From Bythopirellula polymerisocia (GTDB lineage Bacteria; Planctomycetota; Planctomycetia; Pirellulales; Lacipirellulaceae), in contig NZ_SJPS01000001.1 in the NCBI RefSeq assembly GCF_007860015.1, positions 1,302,001 through 1,366,000 of the forward strand: DNA of 64,000 nt. The letters run 5' to 3'. Every line of letters starts with the position of its first letter. Within the stretch, counting starts at the first letter, position 1. The notes below the pieces were generated by a model. It was not told where the DNA came from. It made no database searches and worked only from the letters and a program-made list of their open reading frames with translations. Below, in pieces: positions 1 to 7,420 of this stretch. A program made the position numbers and the translations under genes.

Positions 1-948
1 GAATTGGAAGTCGAGGAACGTGTTGCCTTGCGGAGTCGGTACAATCATTTTCTGGCGGTTTCGTCTGCTGAACAATCTCACTTGCGAGACCTGCACGCAT
101 CCATCACGAATGACAATGACAGCGAACAACTCATTGAGACTTTGCTCGCGTATCAGGCGTGGCTCAATACGCTACCAGCCAGCCAACAATTTGAATTGCG
201 AGAAATGCCAGCTGATGAGCGGGTGCGCGAGATCGTCAATGTCCAACGTCGCGAAGCCGCAAACAATTGGATAGATCTTTCTGCGGAGGAAGTGCAGCAA
301 CTCCGACGGGTTCTTCTAGAACTGCGCAAGCAATTCATGGACAGCATGTCCTCACAGCAAAGGGACCGATTTGAGGCTGCTGGTGTGGGGGGCAGATGGA
401 TCGCCATGACGCGCCAGTTTCCTGAGTTGCGCGGGCGGTGGCGGACCTCAGCGGGCGAAGTTCTCTCAGCAGATAAGCTCTCCGAGTTCGAGGCACTCAC
501 TGTCGATGAACAAGAGAAGCAACTCCTCCACTGGATGCGAGATGTCACGATGCGAGATCCGCGCGAACGAGGCCCCGGCAAGCGGCCACGATTCGACCAA
601 GTCTCTCAAGAGGAACTCGAGCGCTTTTTTGCCGAGGAACTCGACGCGACGACCCGAGAGCGTCTGCTAGCTCAGCCGCGTGATCGAATGGAGCAGCAAC
701 TCAAATATCTCTATCTGCGCGGTGAATGGCCAAACTACGGCGAGAATTTTTCCGAACGCGATCGCCTTGGTCCTCCAGGGCGCGAACGCTTGGGGCCAGG
801 ACCTCCGCGCAGAGGCGAGCCAGGGGGATTCGGTCCACCACGGCGGGGAGGTCCTCCCGAGGATCGGCCTGGATTCGGTCGGCCACCGCGCCGTGAAGGG
901 GGGCCCAGACCCGATGGCCCGCCCCCTCGCCCCGACGATGATTTCTGA
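1..948 (+). CDS. Hypothetical protein, 5' end outside window
   Basis: The reading frame is open from the first base, so the true start lies upstream and about 315 residues are visible. The visible N-terminal two thirds are charged and predicted helical, with repeated short helices rich in Glu, Arg and Leu. The last ~60 residues are low-complexity Gly/Pro/Arg (GPPRRG-type units) ending in an acidic DDDF. I do not recognise a family. Planctomycetes often carry such proteins after an ECF sigma gene, which cannot be tested because the upstream gene is cut off. It converges on the oxidoreductase gene with only 21 bases between stops. The opposite strand of the Gly/Pro/Arg tail also gives an open frame, which I regard as a GC-rich shadow. 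Confidence 0.7.
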   Translation, partial: ELEVEERVALRSRYNHFLAVSSAEQSHLRDLHASITNDNDSEQLIETLLAYQAWLNTLPASQQFELREMPADERVREIVNVQRREAANNWIDLSAEEVQQLRRVLLELRKQFMDSMSSQQRDRFEAAGVGGRWIAMTRQFPELRGRWRTSAGEVLSADKLSEFEALTVDEQEKQLLHWMRDVTMRDPRERGPGKRPRFDQVSQEELERFFAEELDATTRERLLAQPRDRMEQQLKYLYLRGEWPNYGENFSERDRLGPPGRERLGPGPPRRGEPGGFGPPRRGGPPEDRPGFGRPPRREGGPRPDGPPPRPDDDF

Positions 949-969
949 TCGAGCCCTGGTCGCAGGGAT

Positions 970-2457
970 CTACAATTTGGCCACGGGATCACGGCCATCG
1001 ACCCAAGGGCCTTCCAGACGCTGATATTCAGGATCGACCAGCGTGCTTCCCTTGTCACCGGCATTCCAACCCGCGATGTGATGGGGCTTGCCCCGCTCGT
1101 GCGAAATCTTTTCCCACTTGTTAGCCCAGTCAGAATTGCCATCGCTGACTGTGTTAGTTTCAGGATCAAAGTGGAACACTTTGCCTTCGCGATAACTGCG
1201 GGCTCCCAAGGAGACCGTCACAATCGCCGCAGCGCCCAAATCAGGAGGGCAATTCACTTTGTCCGGCGTACCAGCCAGGCAGCAATCTACGAAGTTTTTC
1301 TGATGATTGTAGGTTGAGTCCGCTACTTTACCTACTTCGTAATGCTTGTTCTTGATGCTACTGTCGTGCGTTACCTGTGGTCGCTCAGCTTCGAAATCGA
1401 AGCCCGTGAATTCTTCTCCCGTGCCAAACACGATCGAACCGAAGTGACCTCGAATCAGTTGCTTGATGGGAGTATCAGCACACGACATGGTAGCCGTGAT
1501 TAAGCCCTGTACGCCTTCTTCGTAGTCGGCTACTACCGTGGCGACATCTGGCACGTCGCGTCCATCGTATTCTAAGTAGATGCCACCGGCACCGACCACT
1601 CGTCGCGGCATCCGCAGTCCAGTTGCCTTAAGCATCGAAGTCGTCCGATGAACAAACAAGTCAGTGTACATGCCTGAACCAAAGGGCCAGAAACGTCGCC
1701 ACTGAGCATAGATTGCCCGATCAAATGGCATGTCAGGGGCCAAGCCCTCTTCGGTACCCAGCCAGGACTTCCAGTTAATCGTTTGGGGTGTCATCTCCTT
1801 AAACAGCGGATAGTACCGCCACTGCCCCATGTCGGAATTGCGGAAGAATTCCGTCTGAAACATGAGTACCTTGCCAAGCTCGCCACTCGTGAGTAACTCG
1901 TTGGCCTTTCCCCACACCGGGAGTGAAGTCGATTGCACACCTACCTGCATCACCTTGCCGGTGTCTTTCCATGTTTTTACGACATCCATCGCTTCGTCGA
2001 TGGAGTGGGTCATTGGCTTTTCGCAGTAGACATGCTTGCCCGCCTTCAAGGCATCGATGGTCTGCTTGGCATGCCAGTGGTCGGGTGTGCCGATGCAGAC
2101 GGCATCGATGTCTTTGTCGGCCAACAGCTCGCGGTAATCGTCGTAGCGCTTTGGCGCAGTCCCCGTTTGTTCCTTGATTGTACTCGCGACTTTCTCAGAT
2201 TGATGGATGTACACATCATTGACGGCGACCAAGTCGATAGCTGCCCCGTCTTTGCGCAGTTTGCACAGAGGGTTGACATGGCCAGACAAACCACGTCCGC
2301 CAGGACCGATGAACCCGATTCGCAACCGCTCGTTGGCACCGGCTACTTGAGCCGAAGCCTTGGATGCAAAAGTACCAGCAGCAGCACTGAGGGCTGCGGC
2401 ACTTGTTGCGCTCTTGTGGATAAAATCACGACGAGTAACTTGGCTCAGTTTTTCCAT
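970..2457 (-). CDS. Gfo/Idh/MocA family oxidoreductase, Tat-exported
   Basis: A 495-residue NAD(P)-dependent oxidoreductase of the Gfo/Idh/MocA family. The N-terminus has a twin-arginine signal (TRRDFIHKSATSAAALSAAAG), so export to the periplasm in folded form is expected. A Rossmann glycine motif follows (RIGFIGPGGRG, about residues 45-55), and the family EKP motif is present in VYCEKPMTH, whose Lys is normally catalytic. The C-terminal half matches the usual substrate-binding alpha/beta domain. Planctomycetes encode dozens of such exported paralogues, usually linked to sugar or polyol catabolism. The substrate cannot be read from sequence and the gene is not in an operon with catabolic genes here. 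The ATG start is supported by the signal peptide. Confidence 0.93.
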   Translation of the reverse strand: MEKLSQVTRRDFIHKSATSAAALSAAAGTFASKASAQVAGANERLRIGFIGPGGRGLSGHVNPLCKLRKDGAAIDLVAVNDVYIHQSEKVASTIKEQTGTAPKRYDDYRELLADKDIDAVCIGTPDHWHAKQTIDALKAGKHVYCEKPMTHSIDEAMDVVKTWKDTGKVMQVGVQSTSLPVWGKANELLTSGELGKVLMFQTEFFRNSDMGQWRYYPLFKEMTPQTINWKSWLGTEEGLAPDMPFDRAIYAQWRRFWPFGSGMYTDLFVHRTTSMLKATGLRMPRRVVGAGGIYLEYDGRDVPDVATVVADYEEGVQGLITATMSCADTPIKQLIRGHFGSIVFGTGEEFTGFDFEAERPQVTHDSSIKNKHYEVGKVADSTYNHQKNFVDCCLAGTPDKVNCPPDLGAAAIVTVSLGARSYREGKVFHFDPETNTVSDGNSDWANKWEKISHERGKPHHIAGWNAGDKGSTLVDPEYQRLEGPWVDGRDPVAKL

Positions 2458-2740
2458 GGGGGGAGATTCTCTCGCTATGGTTAGTGGAAGGTAAATATCT
2501 CGCTACGAAAGCTGATGATTTACATGCCGAGATAGATGGTCGGGGGGAGCAGAGCCACAATTTTGCCGGGGAGCAAAAAGACGATGGCTTCCCAAGATTC
2601 TACGCGGCGGCCCGAGAGAATTAAAGCCAGCCTAGAAAAAAACTCGAGATTTTCACTATCTTTGGCTCTTCAGCCTGGAAATGTTACTCATTCTTGGACA
2701 AACGGATAGTGATGCCACAAATGCCCAGTAACTTCAAAAC

Positions 2741-3223
2741 TCAGTAGTTTGAGAAGGTAAAACTATAGAACCCTACAGACTTTACGGGGTCCCCCTCGAC
2801 CAATTCATTGACTGCTTCGGTAATGCTGGTCCGGAGAGACTCCAGCGAGGGGTCCGCGATTTCGGTCATTCTCATCTGGCGTACTGCCAGCAGCAACCGA
2901 TGCCGCAGATCGGGGTCAATCTGCTCGAGCTTCTTCTTTGCTTTGGAAAGGTCCTTATGCGCAACTTGCCCGAAGACATGAAAACTGATTTCGGCCCGCT
3001 CCAACTCGGTAAAAGGTTTCGGCAACGTGATCCGATATTCCCCCAGGTCCACTTCTACCAACCGCGCCCGGACGGCAACCGCCCGACGGGCATCCACTAG
3101 GGCCTTGGCGTCGTAGCATCCTGGCAGTGTGCAGCATACACACAAGCAAGCCAGGATTGCTCCGTGTAGGGAGTTTCCAGCGGACTCGGTTGTTCGGGTG
3201 GTCACCTTGGCTGTCTCACTCAT
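2741..3223 (-). CDS. FliL-like lipoprotein (paralogue 1)
   Basis: A 160-residue predicted lipoprotein. The ATG at 3223 puts a hydrophobic stretch and lipobox (LPGC, Cys36) at the N-terminus; the longer upstream frame adds a second unlikely hydrophobic region. The mature part has a FliL-like pattern: a beta-rich start (VDLGEYRITLPKPF), a middle helix with an arginine-rich 'DLRHRLLLAVRQM', the late helix 'LRTSITEAVNELVEGD', then a final strand 'VKSVGFYSFTFSNY'. FliL is normally an inner-membrane protein at the flagellar stator; here the anchor is a lipid and no flagellar gene is nearby. It is divergent from paralogue 2, sharing a ~207-bp intergenic region. Function unknown; the fold assignment is by eye. 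Confidence 0.75.
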   Translation of the reverse strand: MSETAKVTTRTTESAGNSLHGAILACLCVCCTLPGCYDAKALVDARRAVAVRARLVEVDLGEYRITLPKPFTELERAEISFHVFGQVAHKDLSKAKKKLEQIDPDLRHRLLLAVRQMRMTEIADPSLESLRTSITEAVNELVEGDPVKSVGFYSFTFSNY

Positions 3224-3430
3224 GCGAATGCACTGCCTGCAATTCAATACCGGAACGGATGTCACGAACGCTAGAACCGTCAGAATCGGTCCCATCCGGA
3301 TCTGAGACCCTTTTGCAATTATAGGTCGCAAACCGGGGTGCTGTGTGTATGGCCTATGTTTGGGTAGCGAGAATCCTTGTGTTCTCCCAGTCAATCGTCA
3401 CGTTACTTTCAACTGCGCATTCACTGCACA

Positions 3431-3934
3431 ATGTCTAACCCAACATCGAGAAATCCAGAGTGCTTCCGCAAGTCGGGTTTCACTGCCGCTGTGGTGTTGA
3501 TGTGTCTGCTCTTTGCCGGTTGTGGGGGCAGGAAGAAAACGCAGCTTGACGTGTATCTCGATGAGCTGGAGGTTGAGCGGACGCTCGAATCGGTCCAGGA
3601 AGTCCCCGTGGGGACCTACGGAATTGCCAGCGCAATCCCACTGCACGGCACGTCGCGCGAGGAGGACAACACCTTATGGATCCATCTGCGCTTCCAACTG
3701 GTAGTCATTTGTGATCCGTCGGACGAAAAGGCTGTCCTGGCTGCCGCCAAGCGGCATCGAGGGATGCTCGACGACACGATCATCACCGTTTGTCGCAAAG
3801 CAACCAAAGAAGAATTGGAAGACAACCGCTGGGCAACACTCAAGTCCCGCATAATCGACGCCATCCGACCTATCCTGGGCGACGACCGAGTTCGACAACT
3901 CGCGTTCGTCGACTTCAGTTGGGAAGCGATCTAG
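3431..3934 (+). CDS. FliL-like lipoprotein (paralogue 2)
   Basis: A 167-residue predicted lipoprotein: basic N-terminus, hydrophobic core and lipobox LLFAGC (Cys31). The ATG at 3431 gives a proper signal sequence. After a linker, the domain begins 'VPVGTYGIASAIP' and has a long strand 'NTLWIHLRFQLVVIC', a helix with 'RHRGMLDDTIITVCRKAT', a second helix 'LKSRIIDAIRPILGDD', and a terminal strand 'VRQLAFVDFSWEAI'. This order equals that of the neighbours on both sides and resembles the FliL domain. It is followed after 35 bp by paralogue 3 on the same strand. Pairwise identity to the other two is low, so this is an old duplication or independent recruitment. Role unknown. Confidence 0.75.
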   Translation: MSNPTSRNPECFRKSGFTAAVVLMCLLFAGCGGRKKTQLDVYLDELEVERTLESVQEVPVGTYGIASAIPLHGTSREEDNTLWIHLRFQLVVICDPSDEKAVLAAAKRHRGMLDDTIITVCRKATKEELEDNRWATLKSRIIDAIRPILGDDRVRQLAFVDFSWEAI

Positions 3935-3969
3935 GCCCTCCGAAACCCCCGGAAAAACCGAAACCTGCT

Positions 3970-4452
3970 ATGAACACTTCTTTGATGATCAACGACAAGC
4001 GAATTCGCTTCTCAAAGCTGCTGTTGTGCCTGCTCTCAATAGCCTTGGGCACCTCCACCGCGATGGGGCAAGAAGCTCCGGCGGAAGATCAGGGCGCAAG
4101 CGCGTCCCAGGAAGCCACAACTGAAAACGTGGTGCAGCCCAAACTGGACCTGGGCATTATTGAGATCAAGAACCTTGAGCCAACCCGCAATCAAACGTCC
4201 AAAGTGACGTTCGAAATGCATCTGACACTACCTGCTGACACCGATCCCGCGTTGGTGGCCGCCCTCGGTCATTGGCAACATCGCCTACGGGAGCAAGTCA
4301 TCGTAGCAATCCGCGTTGCAGAACTGGGAGACTATCTCGATCCTGAGTTAGTGCGGTTGCGAAAGCAGATCCTCTATCGAGTCAACCGCCTCCTCAAAGG
4401 AACCCAAGCTGAGAACGTCCTCCTGGCAGATTTCACGTTTTCGACAGAGTAG
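3970..4452 (+). CDS. FliL-like exported protein (paralogue 3)
   Basis: A 160-residue protein with a classical signal peptide (hydrophobic KLLLCLLSIALG, cleavage likely after AMG near residue 33) followed by an acidic, Ala/Glu/Gln-rich linker. The domain then shows 'LDLGIIEIKNLEP', the strand 'KVTFEMHLTLPA', the helix 'QHRLREQVIVAIRVAEL', the helix 'RKQILYRVNRLLKG' and the closing strand 'NVLLADFTFSTE', again the FliL-like order seen in the two preceding genes. Unlike them it has no lipobox, so it should be soluble in the periplasm or attached to a partner. It lies 35 bp after paralogue 2 and 58 bp before the DUF2140-like gene, suggesting co-transcription. Confidence 0.75.
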   Translation: MNTSLMINDKRIRFSKLLLCLLSIALGTSTAMGQEAPAEDQGASASQEATTENVVQPKLDLGIIEIKNLEPTRNQTSKVTFEMHLTLPADTDPALVAALGHWQHRLREQVIVAIRVAELGDYLDPELVRLRKQILYRVNRLLKGTQAENVLLADFTFSTE

Positions 4453-4510
4453 CTGTCGGGCCCCCCCTTGGTCCCCCGTTCCTGCAAACGCGTAATATTG
4501 CTCTGATCTC

Positions 4511-5314
4511 ATGATTTTCAATTTCCTCAAACGTTGCTTTTTGGCTTGCGTTCTGGCAACGATGTTCGTGTTTGGAACGGTGGCCGTTTGCTGTGTGCTG
4601 GCCTGCTCGGCACCTGACTTTTACGCATCGGCCATCACGGAGCCCGTGGATGAGGCCGATAACGAAGCCGCGATTAAGGAATTGGAGCAGATTGTCAGTT
4701 CAATGGATCTGTTCCTCAAACTGAACGCATCTGACTTTCAGAAGTTGCAAGCTTTGCCCGAAAATGCGTTTGCCACGTTGGCAGAAGATCAACAGCACGC
4801 GAAGCGCCGTGTGCCATTTGAATTAAAGAGGTTACTCCACTCGCCGAATGTGACACAAGATACTTTTGCGGTTTCATTGACAGAACGGCACATCAACGCG
4901 CTGCTGAGTAAGGAGCTGGGCAAGGATGATGGAGAATTGCGTAGACCGCACGTTTCGCTGGAAGGGGACATGATCCGATTTGCGGTCACCTTGGTTACGC
5001 CTGTGGCCGAAGTTGTGTTGTCTTGTGACTTTGAGCTTGCGAAGACGAACCTGACTGATCTGACATTCGACCTACACGCCGCTCGTGTCGGCAAGCTACC
5101 CCTACCCATCGCGACAGTGCTGAAGCAATACATGCGGACCAATCCAGTTCTGCCACAAGGCATCAAGCTGAATATCGACGGTGAGCGACCAACGCTCTCG
5201 ATCGACGTATTGCCTGACAGTGGCGATCTCCAGCTGGAGGAACTCCACGTAGCAGACGGCAAAATCCACTTCCTGTTCCGCCGCACGATCGACAAAGTTG
5301 TTGTGGCAAAGTAA
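4511..5314 (+). CDS. Membrane-anchored protein resembling YpmS/DUF2140
   Basis: A 267-residue protein with one N-terminal membrane segment (residues ~8-32, 'CVLATMFVFGTVAVCCVLAC') and the rest outside the cytoplasm. The extracytoplasmic part has 'FAVSLTERHINALLSKEL', long alternating strands ('MIRFAVTLVTPVAEVVLSCDFEL'), then 'ARVGKLPLPIATVLKQYM' and 'LPQGIKLNIDGE'. The stretch 'vGKLPLP' followed by an amphipathic helix and a late strand pair is typical of YpmS/DUF2140-type proteins, whose role is poorly known. It is likely the fourth gene of the FliL-like cluster. The family link is moderate; a specific function cannot be given. Confidence 0.7.
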   Translation: MIFNFLKRCFLACVLATMFVFGTVAVCCVLACSAPDFYASAITEPVDEADNEAAIKELEQIVSSMDLFLKLNASDFQKLQALPENAFATLAEDQQHAKRRVPFELKRLLHSPNVTQDTFAVSLTERHINALLSKELGKDDGELRRPHVSLEGDMIRFAVTLVTPVAEVVLSCDFELAKTNLTDLTFDLHAARVGKLPLPIATVLKQYMRTNPVLPQGIKLNIDGERPTLSIDVLPDSGDLQLEELHVADGKIHFLFRRTIDKVVVAK

Positions 5315-5551
5315 GGCAATCTATCGCACATTGAGACTTATAGGGGACGATAACTGCATCGAACTATTTTCAGCTGCTTTTTCAACTGGTTTGTTTTTCG
5401 CTCGCCAAGAACAAGCAGTTTTGCCAACCAGAAGTAGAAAAGGTACAATCCTCATAGGCAGTAACTCATTGGCTATTTCCTACACTTCCTAATATCGACA
5501 AACTAGGCGGCAGTGTTTGCCTAGATAATAATTCGTCGGCGATAACTGACA

Positions 5552-5878
5552 ATGATTCGCACATCCACTTTCGCGATTCTGGCCGTAGTTACCGCACTGG
5601 AACTAGGTCTTTTTATTGCCTCTCCTGGCGGCAACCCAAGCGTGATGCATTATGCTTGTCTGCTTGTTGCGAGGTTGGGGATTTTTGCTGTGTGTGACCG
5701 GGGTCGGTTCGCAAACTACTTGGGGAATGTTGACGAGGAAGCCAAACAGATTGCCTGGCCCAATGATCTTCAGGTGAGGCACAATGCTAAGATCGTCGTG
5801 TTCCTGATGATGGTATTGGTCATAGCATCCTGTTGCATTAACACCCTAATCAATTATCTCCTGGATATCAGCCGCTAA
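5552..5878 (+). CDS. Orphan SecE-like small membrane protein
   Basis: A 108-residue membrane protein with an N-terminal hydrophobic segment (~6-25), a second one (~32-47) and a C-terminal one (~81-103). Between them lies 'RFANYLGNVDEEAKQIAWP', which follows the SecE signature: an amphipathic helix with E-x-x-K-x-[IV]-x-W-P, then a polar turn and the terminal membrane helix that clamps SecY. Planctomycete SecE proteins also have extra N-terminal helices and an aromatic/Arg 'RFA' before this motif. Normal secE sits beside nusG and ribosomal protein genes; none of these is here, so this is probably a diverged paralogue. Start ATG 5552; no strong ribosome-binding site is visible. It could also be a degenerate copy. 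Confidence 0.65.
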   Translation: MIRTSTFAILAVVTALELGLFIASPGGNPSVMHYACLLVARLGIFAVCDRGRFANYLGNVDEEAKQIAWPNDLQVRHNAKIVVFLMMVLVIASCCINTLINYLLDISR

Positions 5879-6003
5879 CAACGCACAGCCATAGTTTCCG
5901 GTATGCCAAATCGACTTGATATCTTAAAGGGTTTCGACTGTCAGATGCACAATAGACTCTCGCCCCCCTTTGGAACAGTCAAAATTGGAAGCCGCGATGG
6001 TAT

Positions 6004-6351
6004 TTGGCAGAGATTCAGGAAACCTATTCGGTTATTCGATATCGGGCTGACGAGAAAGTCCCTGCGTGGGTCCTCGAACAGAAAGACATCTGTTCTATCA
6101 CGCGAACCGAGGACGAACTTTCGGTTCTTTGTCTGACCGAAGTCATACAAGGAGAGCCCAGCAATCGAGAAGACAACTGGAAGTGCTTGAAAGGGAAGGG
6201 TCAACTTGATTTACCGCTGTCAGAATCGTACCTGTGGTTTGATTCATTGGATTGGAACTCGGCGCCAGCTTGCAAGAACCATTGCCGAGCTCGGAGCCAC
6301 TCCGATGCAGTTGATTTGGCGTGCGACCAACCGATAGAAACGGGCTGCTAA
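6004..6351 (+). pseudogene. Decayed ACT-domain (CASTOR-type) protein
   Basis: The first ~70 residues match the small stand-alone ACT proteins of the CASTOR/YkfC-like type: 'ETYSVIRYRADEKVPAWV', 'CSITRTEDELSVLC', then 'NWKCLKGKGQLDLPLS'. In intact members the next segment is a helix and strand ending in 'FAISTFDTDYLLV'; here the frame instead runs into unrelated Cys/His/Ala-rich residues and stops. None of the three frames downstream restores the expected segment. The only starts in frame are weak (TTG at 6004; a stop at 5953 limits extension). I read this as a remnant that lost its C-terminal half, perhaps through a small deletion. Expression of a shortened protein is possible but unlikely to give a working ACT dimer. 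Confidence 0.6.
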
Positions 6352-6412
6352 CTGAAAAAGTTTTGGACTGCTAACAAGTTCTGTGGCCTAACGTAAACAT
6401 GGTGGATACCCA

Positions 6413-7168
6413 ATGATCGGAACTCAGGTGTTTTCCATAACAGATAATGTGTGGTGTGTTCGGCGCCCTTCCTACCTGACCTGTTCCTACCTCGTTCGCA
6501 CTCCACGCGGAACTGTGCTCGTCGACGCGGGAATGGACTCGACTGGCGCAGACATACATCAAGGATTGGAGAAAATGAAAGCCAAGCCTTCGTCCATAAC
6601 GTCGGTACTTCTCACACACTGGCACAACGATCATGCTGCGGGGGCTCGTGCGATTCAGGATGAGACGAATGTTCCAGCATACTGCCATCGCGAAGACGTT
6701 CCGCAATTGACACGTGAGGCGGCAAGGTTAGGTTTGGTTGGCAGAGTCAGTGACATGATTCCAGAATGGGGCCTGTTTGTTCTATTCAAGGGTCTGCTTG
6801 GCGAGGCAACACCACGCGCTGTGCTTGAACCGCAAACGGTCGAAGACGGGAATATCATTGACGAATACTTCGAGGTTGTCGAAACGCCTGGACATACACC
6901 AGGTCATCTCAGCTTCTACTATAAACCTGAAAAAATCTTGTTCGCTGGTGACGCACTCGCCGTCGTAGAGAACGAAGTCCACTTTATGGCCCGCGCTGTC
7001 ACGCCCAACGTTGAACGCGCACGCAAATCTATGAGGCGATGCCTGACAATGGACATTGATGTACTTTGCCCTGGACACCGAACTCCCTTGAAGGACAACG
7101 TTCGTCGCAAGTGTGACCGGATGCTAGACCACATCGACAATGGAGGACGGTGGCCTCTCCTTGGATGA
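6413..7168 (+). CDS. Metallo-beta-lactamase-fold hydrolase
   Basis: A 251-residue MBL-fold enzyme. The metal-binding motif HxHxDH is present as 'THWHNDHAAG' (around residue 68), followed by the later ligands in 'TPGHTPGHLSFY', 'LFAGDAL' and the final His in 'CPGHRTPL'. This set of ligands is typical of two-zinc hydrolases such as glyoxalase II-like, lactonase-like and quinolone-lactonase-like proteins; substrate cannot be assigned. There is no signal peptide, so it is cytoplasmic. The ATG at 6413 has a weak GGTGGA ahead. It stands alone between the ACT remnant and a ~250-bp region before the heme protein. Confidence 0.9.
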   Translation: MIGTQVFSITDNVWCVRRPSYLTCSYLVRTPRGTVLVDAGMDSTGADIHQGLEKMKAKPSSITSVLLTHWHNDHAAGARAIQDETNVPAYCHREDVPQLTREAARLGLVGRVSDMIPEWGLFVLFKGLLGEATPRAVLEPQTVEDGNIIDEYFEVVETPGHTPGHLSFYYKPEKILFAGDALAVVENEVHFMARAVTPNVERARKSMRRCLTMDIDVLCPGHRTPLKDNVRRKCDRMLDHIDNGGRWPLLG

Positions 7169-7420
7169 ACGTAAATTCGCGCCAATAGCCTCAGAACTAA
7201 TAGATGCAGTGGAGCAGCAAAGAGATAGTTTGTTTTGCTTGTAAGTACTCTCATCGCTCACTGGTCGCAGACGATAAGTAGAATCGCCAACTTGCTGCGG
7301 CATCATCGGCCTCAGGCTCGAACTACATTTGGCCAACTAACCCAGGAGTGACTCTCAATAACCACTCAACAAGCAAAACCACACGAATGGAAGCGGTACT
7401 CCGAACAGCCGCTTGCGGGT

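Noticed and set aside
735-1169. Minus-strand Gly/Pro/Arg-rich frame across the end of the first gene
   Set aside because: Complement of a low-complexity coding tail and overlapping the oxidoreductase gene.
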